Virus record (IMG/VR): IMGVR_UViG_3300001750_000034
Coordinates: 1 to 20,246 of that record
DNA: 20,246 nucleotides
Source: a virus
Strand: one strand, 5' to 3'
The notes below the pieces were generated by a model that had not been told where the DNA came from, did no database searches, and saw only the letters and a program-made list of their open reading frames with translations. A program made the translations under genes and the position numbers. Positions 7,508 through 14,204 of this stretch are shown here, piece after piece. Position 1 is the stretch's first letter; every line of letters starts with the position of its first letter.

Positions 7508-7720
7508 TCACGCAATGATGACCGCGTTGACATCGACCGCTAGGTCCGCCGGCATGCCCATTGCCATGAGGCGCTCGACAGAGCCGTCCGCCACGATCAC
7601 ATCGGCCAAGCCGATCGGCACACCAAGCGCCAACAGCACATCCGCACCGTCGTTCGCGACCACGGCCGCGGCGACGTTGGCCGGCATTCCTAGCGCTACG
7701 AGACTGTTGACATCCGCCAT
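7508..7720 (-). CDS. Small protein built of three 22-residue LGMP repeats (70 aa)
   Basis: The ATG at 7718-7720 follows GAGGAG. Nearly the whole protein consists of three units in exact 22-residue register: 'SLVALGMPANVAAAVV', 'VLLALGVPIGLADVIV' and 'RLMAMGMPADLAVDVN', with glycines at 11, 33 and 55. The pattern is L-x-[AG]-[LM]-G-[MV]-P-x-x-x-A-x-x-[IV], consistent with a short helix, a G-x-P turn and a second helix. It has no Cys, no signal peptide and very few charged residues. The same unit caps the next protein downstream (start of the 139-residue fibre-like protein). A structural adaptor or docking role is a guess. I recognise the motif as recurring in phage structural regions but know of no assigned function. 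Confidence 0.72.
   Translation of the reverse strand: MADVNSLVALGMPANVAAAVVANDGADVLLALGVPIGLADVIVADGSVERLMAMGMPADLAVDVNAVIIA
7511..7702 (-). repeat. Protein-level tandem repeat, three 22-residue units
   Basis: The three units of the 70-residue protein have a constant 66-base period. The DNA copies have diverged at third positions while the amino-acid pattern L-x-x-L-G-[MV]-P is kept, which suggests old duplication under selection rather than a recent tandem expansion. A fourth copy starts the adjacent gene (7404-7457 approximately). Confidence 0.7.
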
Positions 7721-7750
7721 AGAGATTCTCCTCGGGCGTTAATCCGATGA

Positions 7751-8185
7751 CTAGCTTGCCTGCTCGGCGGGCGCTTCCGTGCCGGTGTGATCTTCGGAAG
7801 CCTCCGGCTCGTTTTCCGTTTCCGCATGCTCGGGATCGGTCGCATCGGCCGTTTCTGGTTTGGCTTGGTTACCAATGCCCACAGATCTAAGGACATTGCC
7901 GACAACTCCCCCGCCCGTCGGCGGTGGCGGTGGTGAGTCCGGCGGAACAGCGTCGCTTGGCTGCTCTCCCGGCTCTGTGTCATCGGTGGCCTCGGTGACA
8001 TCGGCGGCTTCCGGGGCGGCGCGGTCCTTTCTGGCCTCGGAAGCCACGAACCGGGCGTATTCCGCCGGGTATCGTTTTTGCGCCGCATCATCGGCCTTGC
8101 CGACCGCCTCGGTCTGGCCGGGGGCCGCTACCACGCGAACCAGCACGATGCCCCGGTGATCGCGATAAAAATCAACCTTGGACAT
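7751..8185 (-). CDS. Acidic, Pro/Glu/Thr-rich phage protein of unknown function (144 aa)
   Basis: The ATG at 8183-8185 is preceded by AAGGATTAGGAG and lies five bases after the previous stop. Residues 1-50 look folded (beta strand 'GIVLVRVVAAPG', then helix 'KADDAAQKRYPAEYARFVASEA'). The rest is an acidic low-complexity tail rich in Ala, Glu, Asp, Thr and Pro with a run of five prolines at about residue 85. The tail has one short Gly/Val segment (TGGGVVGNVLRSVGIG). Such small proteins often follow the capsid and decoration genes in this phage type. No enzymatic motif, signal peptide or membrane segment is visible. Function unknown. Confidence 0.65.
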   Translation of the reverse strand: MSKVDFYRDHRGIVLVRVVAAPGQTEAVGKADDAAQKRYPAEYARFVASEARKDRAAPEAADVTEATDDTEPGEQPSDAVPPDSPPPPPTGGGVVGNVLRSVGIGNQAKPETADATDPEHAETENEPEASEDHTGTEAPAEQAS

Positions 8186-8190
8186 GGCTC

Positions 8191-8898
8191 CTAATCCTTC
8201 TTCTTCGCCGAGCGACCCGGCGTTGGCTGAACCGGTGCCGGCGCTGCGGTCGTCTCGGAAGATGGTGTCGAGCCCGCCGCTACCGCGTTGGCTTCCATCT
8301 GGCCCTGCATCTGGGCGATCAGGTTCTCCAGCCGCAGAACGCTCGCCTCGAGCTCCTGGTTTTTCTCAGCCAGGCGCTCCTGGGGTTCGGAGGTCTTGCG
8401 GGACTCCACGTAGGCCTGGGCCATGTCGCGCAGGGTGCGCGGGTCAAAACCGATGGACCCGAATGCCGCGCCGTGGAGTTGCGACAGTCCGTTGTCGCTT
8501 AACTCCGCCAAGGCCTCGACGGTGAAGATGTTGTACATCTTGAGCGCCTGGATGGCGGCCGGGCGGGCCGTGAAAACGGGCCATTGCTCCAGCGGCGTAC
8601 CGCTGGCCGCCACGGTTTCGCCCCGCTTGAAGGCCTCATAGGCCTCCGGATACATCGACCGATGCTGGTCGGTTACCTTCTGCACCGGGGCCGACTTCAT
8701 GTCTCCGGCCAGGAGAATTTCGACGTACTCCACATCGTGAAACGCAAAGCCGTCCGCCCCTTGTTTGACGCGCACCGGTAGGGTGTAGAACCTTGGCACC
8801 AGGGAATGGGCCTGGGTCGGCATCTGACCGCCGGGTTCTAGCGCCGGGATCCCTGCTAGTGGGCCACGGTGAAACTGTCCTTCGACAATTTGGCTCAT
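8191..8898 (-). CDS. Conserved phage protein of unknown function with C-terminal coiled coil (235 aa)
   Basis: The frame is open to an ATG at 8940, but the start is placed at the ATG at 8896-8898, because GGAGAG lies four bases before it and the upstream ATG is buried in a strong hairpin. Residues 35-110 form a conserved block, 'RFYTLPVRVK', 'DVEYVEILLAGD', 'MYPEAYEAFKRGE' and 'GTPLEQWPVFT', that I recognise from many phage genomes next to the capsid genes. Residues 115-165 are helical ('FTVEALAELSDNGL', 'DPRTLRDMAQAYVE') and look helix-hairpin-helix-like. Residues 172-202 form a coiled coil, and the tail is Ala/Thr/Pro-rich ending in a basic KKK. Role unknown; head assembly or completion is plausible from position. 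Confidence 0.72.
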   Translation of the reverse strand: MSQIVEGQFHRGPLAGIPALEPGGQMPTQAHSLVPRFYTLPVRVKQGADGFAFHDVEYVEILLAGDMKSAPVQKVTDQHRSMYPEAYEAFKRGETVAASGTPLEQWPVFTARPAAIQALKMYNIFTVEALAELSDNGLSQLHGAAFGSIGFDPRTLRDMAQAYVESRKTSEPQERLAEKNQELEASVLRLENLIAQMQGQMEANAVAAGSTPSSETTAAPAPVQPTPGRSAKKKD

Positions 8899-8902
8899 GA
8901 TT

Positions 8903-8908
8903 CTCTCC
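8903..8908 (-). promoter_or_regulatory. Ribosome binding site GGAGAG that fixes the start at 8898
   Basis: On the minus strand GGAGAG is followed by AATC and then ATG. It decides between the ATG at 8898 and the longer in-frame ATG at 8940, which has no comparable site and lies in a stem. Confidence 0.6.
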
Positions 8909-8914
8909 AAGTTG

Positions 8915-8940
8915 ATGGCGGGGACCGAAGCCCCCGCCAT
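8915..8940 (-). promoter_or_regulatory. UUCG-capped RNA hairpin between decoration gene and next gene
   Basis: On the minus strand the arms ATGGCGGGGGC and GTCCCCGCCAT pair over 11 positions (ten Watson-Crick, one G-T) around a TTCG loop closed by C-G, the extra-stable tetraloop. It lies 13 bases after the stop of the decoration-like gene and six bases before the next ribosome binding site. No T-run follows, so it is not a standard intrinsic terminator. Possible roles are partial attenuation, a barrier to 3' exonuclease that protects the abundant capsid message, or an RNA processing site. The pairing is directly visible; the role is inferred. Confidence 0.75.
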
Positions 8941-8953
8941 TCTGTTACGCGAG

Positions 8954-9445
8954 TTAGGCGGCTACCGCGTCGTCCATGAACGGACGATCGATTTCAAACT
9001 CCGCCTGTCCCGCCGCCGGCGTTCCGATCGCCGATGCGCCCTTGGCCCGCTTCACACGGTCGCCGGCGACGACGGCGTCATCAATGCTGCCCGCCGTGGC
9101 GGTGGCGTAGACGTTGGCATTGTCGACGAAGCCAGCCAGACACAGGCCCACGGCCTTACCTTGGATCTGATACCAGCCGTACTGGCTGGCAATATTGGCC
9201 GACATGGCCACCGCAACCGGACCGATAGCGTTGGCCGCCAATAGCGCTGTCGAGCCGTCGTCCGTGTTGTAGGTCACCCACTCACCGATGGCCGTGGAGG
9301 CAAGGCCGAGCAAGTAGATAAACTCGCCAGCCCCGTAGGTCGGGTCCTCGGCACGAACGACGGTGCCGAGCGGGTGGTTCTGCACAGTGTCGGTATCTGC
9401 GATAGCCTGCATACCGATCGTGTGCTCTGTGATCGCGTAAGTCAT
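8954..9445 (-). CDS. Probable head decoration protein / conserved capsid-associated protein (163 aa)
   Basis: A full AAAGGAG site precedes the ATG at 9443-9445. The protein starts 'MTYAITEHTIGMQAIADTDT' and contains 'LGTVVRAEDPTYGAGEFIYLLGLAST', 'GEWVTYN' and 'AANAIGPVAVAMSANIASQYGWYQIQGKAV'. It ends 'EFEIDRPFMDD'. I recognise this small beta-rich protein as one that regularly follows the major capsid gene in podovirus- and siphovirus-like genomes, where it is annotated as hypothetical or as a capsid decoration protein. It would bind the outer shell after expansion. Here it is separated from the capsid gene by the HNH endonuclease gene. The decoration role is inferred from position and length. 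Confidence 0.75.
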   Translation of the reverse strand: MTYAITEHTIGMQAIADTDTVQNHPLGTVVRAEDPTYGAGEFIYLLGLASTAIGEWVTYNTDDGSTALLAANAIGPVAVAMSANIASQYGWYQIQGKAVGLCLAGFVDNANVYATATAGSIDDAVVAGDRVKRAKGASAIGTPAAGQAEFEIDRPFMDDAVAA

Positions 9446-9478
9446 GGTTCTTTCACTCCTTTGGTGGCATCGGCTCGG

Positions 9479-10102
9479 TCATCGCTTCTTAGGCCGCTTG
9501 GGTTTGGTTAAAGCGGCCGCGACTTGCCAGCCCTTGTTCAAACGCCATCGAATGATTTTGGCCGGGATACTGGTTTCCTCCGCCCAATCGGCCAGGCTTT
9601 GCGAACGGCCTTTGAAGCGGATCATCGATGTCGAGGTTTTGTTGCGCTGTTGCATTGATGCAGTTGCCCAACGGCAGTTTCCGGGCTCGTAGTTCCCGTT
9701 CACCTCTTTGCGATCTAGCGTAGTTCCCTCGGGGCGCTCGCCCATATCGGCAAGGAATTTCGCGAAATCCGAGATCCATGGCTTGTGAATCTTGATGCCC
9801 CGCTCGCCGTACCGCGAGTAGTCTGGCGCTTTGGGGTTGAGGCATCGTTGCTTCATCGATTCCCAGGATTTGAAGGTCCGTGTCTTGGTCATCCCGTGCG
9901 TCGTAACGGCAGCGAGATGGAGACAACCGCACGATGTGCTCCTGCCGGAGCGCAAGTACCCTGCCCTTACCGTTCGCTTGGTGCCGCATTCGCATCGACA
10001 CAACCAAAACACTTCTCCTCGTTCGTTCCTGTGTGATCGCCCTAGCACAATCCATTTGCCGAAACCTTGCCCTGTCAAATCGAGCCGGTGTATTTTCCGC
10101 AT
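9479..10102 (-). CDS. Free-standing HNH-type homing endonuclease (207 aa)
   Basis: The ATG at 10100-10102 follows AAGGGG. Residues 35-60 form a zinc-ribbon-like cluster (C-R-C-E-C-G and, 18 residues on, S-C-G-C). Residues 77-113 hold 'FKSWESMKQRCLNP' and 'YGERGIKIHKPW', and residues 128-154 hold 'TLDRKEVNGNYEPGNCRWAT' followed by Q-x-x-x-N, the HNH-like catalytic block of this phage endonuclease group. The C-terminal 50 residues (SLADWAEETSIPAKIIRWRL) resemble a helix-turn-helix DNA-binding module. The enzyme would cut unoccupied sites in related phages and spread by repair. The gene sits alone between the major capsid gene and the decoration gene, with 64 AT-richer bases before it, as expected of an inserted mobile gene. 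Confidence 0.88.
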   Translation of the reverse strand: MRKIHRLDLTGQGFGKWIVLGRSHRNERGEVFWLCRCECGTKRTVRAGYLRSGRSTSCGCLHLAAVTTHGMTKTRTFKSWESMKQRCLNPKAPDYSRYGERGIKIHKPWISDFAKFLADMGERPEGTTLDRKEVNGNYEPGNCRWATASMQQRNKTSTSMIRFKGRSQSLADWAEETSIPAKIIRWRLNKGWQVAAALTKPKRPKKR

Positions 10103-10166
10103 ATGCTATCCCCTTGTTTAGGAGACAACAGTTTAAGCGAAAACTCCGCCTTATGCGACAATCACG

Positions 10167-11132
10167 TCAGGCAACAATTACTCCTTGCAATGAGCGATTG
10201 CGGGCCGTCATGTTCCCCGCCCAACCGATGAGCTTGACCATAGCATCCTGATTTGTTGCATATCTATCCGGGTTCAACGGCACCATGTCGCGCCGGGCGT
10301 GCGGCCGGTACGACAGGTAATCGCAGTTCAGGAAGTACATGTGGCTGGCCGGGGCGTTGCCGCCGAGGCCACCGTCGAACACCACGTCGGCGCCCATGAA
10401 GCGCAGGTTCTCGAACCCTGCCTCTCCGAGCTTCGCATTGGTGACGCGCTGGATCGCCTGCAGCGATTCCCAGTAGTAGCGGAAGTACGTGTTATCCGCG
10501 ACGATCAGGTCCGGGTGATCCCGGTTACGCGAGCAGTTGAGGTACAGCGTGTTCATGGCGGTCTGGATCGTCGACGGACCCGGGGTCACGCTGTTGGCAG
10601 AGAAGTCGTAGAACTGGTTCTGCCAGAACGTCCAGGTGGTGCTGTTGATTCCGCCCACCGTGCCGGTGCCGGCGTCACCGACCAGGAGCTGCAAGCCCCC
10701 GATCTGCTTGCCGGAGTCGGCGGTGCCGTTCGAGTAGCAGTCGGACGAGATGTTGTTCATCATCGTCCGCTCGGCGTTCTCGATACGACCGGCCAATAGA
10801 TCGATGACCTGATCGTCGCCCGCGTTCTGCAACTCTTCGAGACCGGACATGGTGACCGCCACGGCGGCCTGCTTGATCTCGAATTCCGCCGCGGTGAACA
10901 CGTCCGAGGCCGCGATATTCACATTGTCGTAGCCGGAATACCGCTTGTAGGTCCCGGTTTCCTGGTAGGCGATCTCCTCCAGGATGGTACGGCCGCCCGA
11001 GAATGGACGGCGTTTGCCGCGCTCTCTCAGCCGGTAGAGAAGGGCTGTGTTGTTGGAGACGTTATCGGCGAGCTTCTTCGAGCGATTGCGCAGTGTGGTG
11101 CTCGCCACCTCCGAAATATTCGGGGATGCCAT
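10167..11132 (-). CDS. Major capsid protein (321 aa)
   Basis: The ATG at 11130-11132 follows AGGAG, and the gene lies 26 bases after the scaffold stop. Its sequence has the marks of an HK97-fold phage capsid family I recognise: 'STTLRNRSKKLADNVSNNTALLYRL' at the N-terminus, 'GGRTILEEIAYQE' and 'YKRYSGYD' (E-loop area), and 'AAVAVTMSGLEELQNAG'. Further along are 'AERTMMNNISSDCYSNG', a P-domain-like core with 'WTFWQNQFYDFSA', 'DLIVADNTYFRYYWESLQAIQRV' and 'MYFLNCDYLSYRPH'. It ends in 'TARNRSLQGVIVA'. Several hundred copies would form the icosahedral shell around the scaffold. Position after a scaffold-like gene and before a decoration-like gene supports the call. No maturation protease is seen in the window, so the scaffold is probably released rather than cleaved. 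Confidence 0.9.
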   Translation of the reverse strand: MASPNISEVASTTLRNRSKKLADNVSNNTALLYRLRERGKRRPFSGGRTILEEIAYQETGTYKRYSGYDNVNIAASDVFTAAEFEIKQAAVAVTMSGLEELQNAGDDQVIDLLAGRIENAERTMMNNISSDCYSNGTADSGKQIGGLQLLVGDAGTGTVGGINSTTWTFWQNQFYDFSANSVTPGPSTIQTAMNTLYLNCSRNRDHPDLIVADNTYFRYYWESLQAIQRVTNAKLGEAGFENLRFMGADVVFDGGLGGNAPASHMYFLNCDYLSYRPHARRDMVPLNPDRYATNQDAMVKLIGWAGNMTARNRSLQGVIVA

Positions 11133-11158
11133 TTGTCACTCCTGGGGATTTGTGTTGA

Positions 11159-12403
11159 TCAGGCATGGCCGTTCCACACCTGTCTGACTTCATCCAACAC
11201 GCTGTCCGCAGGTTGGCGCTCGCCGTGTCCGGCCGGTGTCCCGGTGACTGACGATCCCGCCCTTTGGGCTGCCACTGCCTTTGCCGCGGCCTCGTTCTGT
11301 CGCTTGCGAGCCGCCGCTGCTTCACGGGCTGCCTCAAGCTTTGAACGGGTCACGGGATTGGCATATACGGCCATGTCGTAGGCCGACTCCATGTCGGCTG
11401 CGTGGCCTTTCTCCATTAGATCGGCCATCACTGCCCGCACCTCGGCGAAGTACGGGTGTTTCGATACGCCGGACTCATCGGTCGCGGCTTGAAATTGTTC
11501 GACAGTCTGCTGACCGCTGGTCGCCCGGGCCTGGGTGTCGGCCGCGGTCATGCCCTGGATCTGGCCCTGGAGGGTTTTGACCTGCTCCAACAAGGGGGCA
11601 ACGATGGGCGCGACGTGGGAGGCCAACACCTGGCTGACCTCCGGGTCCAGCGCCGTTGCCGGGTCCGCGCCATGGACGACTGTTGGATCAGCGCCCGGCG
11701 CCGGCATCGCGCCGGTTAACGTGCCGAGATCAAAGCCGCGCTCCTTGGCGAACCAGGAGATAAAGGCCCCCGGATCATTGTTGGCATAATCGCTCAGGGC
11801 CAGGAGATGATCGACGTACTGAGGCACCGACATGCCCTGCATCTTGATAGCCTGCTCGCGTGGCCCGATAACTTGGTCCAGGCCTTCGTACCGGCGGCGC
11901 TGCTCTGCCACGGCCTCGGTTTTCTCAGTGAAGGCCTTCGCGGTCTCCCGGTCTCGCTCCGTCATCCATTTCTGAACCGCTTCCGGTTGCTCGCGGAAGA
12001 GCTTCTGCTGGTCGAGCGGCCAATGCGGGGGCGGCTCCAGCGGTCCGAGTACCGGATCGGCCGGGTCTGCGGCCGCTGCTGCTGGCTCCGTTGCCGCTGC
12101 CGGGTCTTCGGGCGCGGCGGGATCGGTGGCTGCCGGTTCAGCCGGGTCTCCACCGGCCTTGGTGAACCGGCCCTTGCCGTCTCGAACCGGGCCCGCCGAC
12201 GGCTCCGGCTGAGTCGAGGCAGGAGGTTCCGCAACAGGCTCTGGGCTGGGCGATGGGTCAGCGCCCGGCTCAGGCGTTGGAGCGAGCTCCGATGCACCGC
12301 CGGCGGGTTCGGGTTCCATGGCTGAGCGCAAGTCCGCCACGATGTCGTTGTGGCCGCTTTCCACGGCGGGCATAGAGTCGGTCTGGATCGCGGGCTCGGT
12401 CAT
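11159..12403 (-). CDS. Scaffold-like assembly protein (414 aa)
   Basis: The start ATG at 12401-12403 overlaps the stop of the preceding gene (ATGA). Residues 1-130 are a Pro/Ala/Glu/Asp low-complexity tail. Residues 140-240 are helical ('QKLFREQPEAVQKWMTERDRE', 'YVDHLLALSDYANNDPGAFISWFAKERG'), and residues 250-300 include 'LLEQVKTLQGQIQG', a short coiled coil. The C-terminal region has 'HPYFAEVRAVMADLMEKGHAADMESAYDMA' and a basic helix 'AAAARKRQNEAAAKAVAAQ'. An acidic, mostly helical protein directly before the major capsid gene with a basic C-terminal helix fits a scaffold, which guides shell assembly and leaves before packaging. The 'HPYFxxVRxxM' block is one I recall from phage scaffold-position proteins. 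Confidence 0.8.
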   Translation of the reverse strand: MTEPAIQTDSMPAVESGHNDIVADLRSAMEPEPAGGASELAPTPEPGADPSPSPEPVAEPPASTQPEPSAGPVRDGKGRFTKAGGDPAEPAATDPAAPEDPAAATEPAAAAADPADPVLGPLEPPPHWPLDQQKLFREQPEAVQKWMTERDRETAKAFTEKTEAVAEQRRRYEGLDQVIGPREQAIKMQGMSVPQYVDHLLALSDYANNDPGAFISWFAKERGFDLGTLTGAMPAPGADPTVVHGADPATALDPEVSQVLASHVAPIVAPLLEQVKTLQGQIQGMTAADTQARATSGQQTVEQFQAATDESGVSKHPYFAEVRAVMADLMEKGHAADMESAYDMAVYANPVTRSKLEAAREAAAARKRQNEAAAKAVAAQRAGSSVTGTPAGHGERQPADSVLDEVRQVWNGHA

Positions 12404-12753
12404 GCCAGCATCCTAAATTCGTCCTGATTGACTGTTTCGTCCGGCGGCCCGGCGTTGCCCGCAGCAACTTGCTCGATTGCGTCCTTGATGTCGGACGCGA
12501 CCGGTGTCGCCTGGGGCTTCGATCCCGTGACCGGGCGCTCGTTGCCGACCTCGACGAGATCGTGTTTGCGCAAATGATCCCGGTGCTGACGACGGCCGCC
12601 GATCACCTCGTTGGTCACGGCGGAGCGGTACGGGGAGATGTCGGTCATAATCATCGGGCCACGGCCGTGGAGCTGGGCGGCCTGGGCGGCGTAGTACGCC
12701 TCGGCGGGTACGAATTTGTGCTGTTCTTTGTCCCAAACGAAGCGTTCGCGCAC
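12400..12753 (-). CDS. Conserved small phage protein upstream of scaffold (117 aa)
   Basis: The start is GTG at 12751-12753, with GGGAG a few bases upstream; the protein begins 'MRERFVWDKEQHKFVPAEAYY'. The central block 'IMTDISPYRSAVTNEVIGGRRQHRDHLRKHDLVEVGNE' (about residues 35-73) is a pattern I know from small proteins that sit directly before scaffold or capsid genes in many phages. It may act as an assembly or regulatory factor. The C-terminal part is helical and acidic. There is no membrane segment or catalytic motif. It is coupled to the scaffold gene by an ATGA overlap. Function unknown. Confidence 0.75.
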   Translation of the reverse strand: MRERFVWDKEQHKFVPAEAYYAAQAAQLHGRGPMIMTDISPYRSAVTNEVIGGRRQHRDHLRKHDLVEVGNERPVTGSKPQATPVASDIKDAIEQVAAGNAGPPDETVNQDEFRMLA

Positions 12754-12819
12754 GGCCTACTCCCTTTTCGGCACTAATTTACACGCGAAGTCTCACAATC
12801 CGTTGGGGATGGGCTGGGA

Positions 12820-13356
12820 TCAGTGGAGCAGCAGCAGGGTTGCGGCCTCTTCGTCGTCGCGAATTTGCCTGATCCGCTCGGCTTCGGCCGCCGGGCCAAT
12901 ACCTCCGATCTTGGCAATGAGCGCCGTCAATTCATTGGCCAGGGCGGCGTATTGGCGCTGCTGCTCCTCGGTGAGGCCGGGCGGTGCCGGCGGCGGTGCC
13001 TCCAAGGCATCAAGGTCCTGCGCCTCCAATGCCTCGGGCGGGCGGCCCTCGGTGCCGTATTCCCAAATCTCCCGCATCTTGGCTCGAAGTGCCTCGGCCT
13101 CGGCCGCCTTTTTGCGCCATTCCTTGGAACGGCGGTGTGATCGGCTATCCTCTGCCGGACTGGGCCAGATACCGCCGGCCTCGCCCAGTGTCGCCGGGGG
13201 GGAGATTGCCCCGCCTACGGCAATCCCGGAGTAGCCCCAGCACGACTGCTGCCGCCATTCACCGTCTTGTGACGCGTTCGGTGTAACGCCGGGCCCAACT
13301 ACGAAGAAGCCGACACCTGCCGCGCTCCGGCGCTTCTCGGCGCTGTCTATGGCCAT
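12820..13356 (-). CDS. Conserved phage protein of unknown function (178 aa)
   Basis: The ATG at 13354-13356 shares a base with the TAA of the preceding gene (TAATG). The N-terminus 'MAIDSAEKRRSAAGVGFFVVGPGVTPNASQDGEWRQQSCWGYSGI' is a recurrent opening of small phage proteins in head or tail gene clusters. A helical, charged middle (about 75-100, 'KEWRKKAAEAEALRAKMREIWEYG') is followed by a Pro-rich linker and a C-terminal helix ending in LLLLH. It is probably a virion accessory protein. A 63-base gap without any clear promoter separates it from the next gene. Function unknown. Confidence 0.7.
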   Translation of the reverse strand: MAIDSAEKRRSAAGVGFFVVGPGVTPNASQDGEWRQQSCWGYSGIAVGGAISPPATLGEAGGIWPSPAEDSRSHRRSKEWRKKAAEAEALRAKMREIWEYGTEGRPPEALEAQDLDALEAPPPAPPGLTEEQQRQYAALANELTALIAKIGGIGPAAEAERIRQIRDDEEAATLLLLH

Positions 13357-14204
13357 TACGGGATGTTCGCTTCGCTCTCGGTGTAGTCGGTGCCGTCGTC
13401 AGCCAGGTCCTTCTCCCATTCGACCGTTCCGCCGTCGTCGAAGAATTGCTTCTTCGTCGCACTTACGAGGACCTTGTTGCGCAGCGCCATGAAGAGATAG
13501 GCGAGCTTAACAAGCGGCGTCTCATTGGCAGCCGGCACGCCCGTTGGCTCCGAATCGGCAGCATTTAGCAAATCAGTGACGGCCTTGATAGCGTCTATCA
13601 AAAGGTCAAGCCGCCCGCCGTCGGCCCAGTCACCTTGAAGCTCATCAGAGTCTGCAACAATCGCCGCAGTCTCTGCTTTCAGGGCAATGATATCGGCGGC
13701 TATGTCATCCCCTGCCGCGTTGGTAATCACCGCCGCTTGAATGGCATCCAATTCTGCTTGAAGCGTGGTACCGGTGTCCACCAGGATGGCGGCAATCTCG
13801 GTATCGAGGAAATCATCGATAGTGTCGATCAATGCCTTAAGTGCGCCGAGACCATCTGTGCCGTTCGCTAAGTCCTGTGCGGCTGCACTGCGGCCTAGCG
13901 AGAACGACTCCACAACCTCACCGACGACCGAGACACCGCCCACCGTACCCGTGGTGATAACGATGGAATAGTTCTTGCCGGTCTCGAAGCCATTGGCCCC
14001 CGTGGCCACGATGGTCGCGAGATTGAGACCCACCACCGAATCATGATCGACGCCAAGCGAGACACCCGCTGTAATCTGGGTCAGCGAAGCATCTTCGTAA
14101 GCCGAGAGCACCGGTGTACCGGCCAGCACAGTTGGGACACCCGTCGCGAAAGCACGCGTGGTGAAGAGGAAATGCAGGGTATCGCCGACTTGGAAATCCG
14201 TCAT
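13356..14204 (-). CDS. Probable virion surface/fibre-type protein (282 aa)
   Basis: The ATG at 14202-14204 overlaps the stop of the preceding gene (ATGA). Residues 1-110 form a beta-sandwich-like domain: 'FQVGDTLHFLFTTRAFATGVPTVLAGTPVLSAYEDAS', 'VSLGVDHDSVVGLNLATIVA', 'KNYSIVITTGTVGGVSVVGEVVESFS'. I recognise this as a recurring phage-contig domain with no settled function, reminiscent of the N-terminal domains of receptor-binding accessory proteins. Residues 115-215 are strongly helical, acidic and Ala/Ile-rich with heptad-like spacing, suggesting a long oligomeric stalk. The C-terminus (about 225-282) is a third block. The beta head plus helical stalk suggests a fibre on the head or neck; this is inference. 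Confidence 0.68.
   Translation of the reverse strand: MTDFQVGDTLHFLFTTRAFATGVPTVLAGTPVLSAYEDASLTQITAGVSLGVDHDSVVGLNLATIVATGANGFETGKNYSIVITTGTVGGVSVVGEVVESFSLGRSAAAQDLANGTDGLGALKALIDTIDDFLDTEIAAILVDTGTTLQAELDAIQAAVITNAAGDDIAADIIALKAETAAIVADSDELQGDWADGGRLDLLIDAIKAVTDLLNAADSEPTGVPAANETPLVKLAYLFMALRNKVLVSATKKQFFDDGGTVEWEKDLADDGTDYTESEANIP

Noticed and set aside
8899-8940. N-terminal extension of the 235-residue protein from ATG 8940
   Set aside because: This ATG lies in the base of the UUCG hairpin and has no ribosome site, while ATG 8898 has GGAGAG at good spacing.
8915-8940. Reading the hairpin as an intrinsic terminator
   Set aside because: No run of T follows the stem on the transcribed strand, and the next gene starts within 20 bases in the same operon.
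12754-12819. Possible promoter in the 66-base gap before the scaffold-linked gene
   Set aside because: I could not find -35 and -10 elements at acceptable spacing; only a ribosome site is clear.
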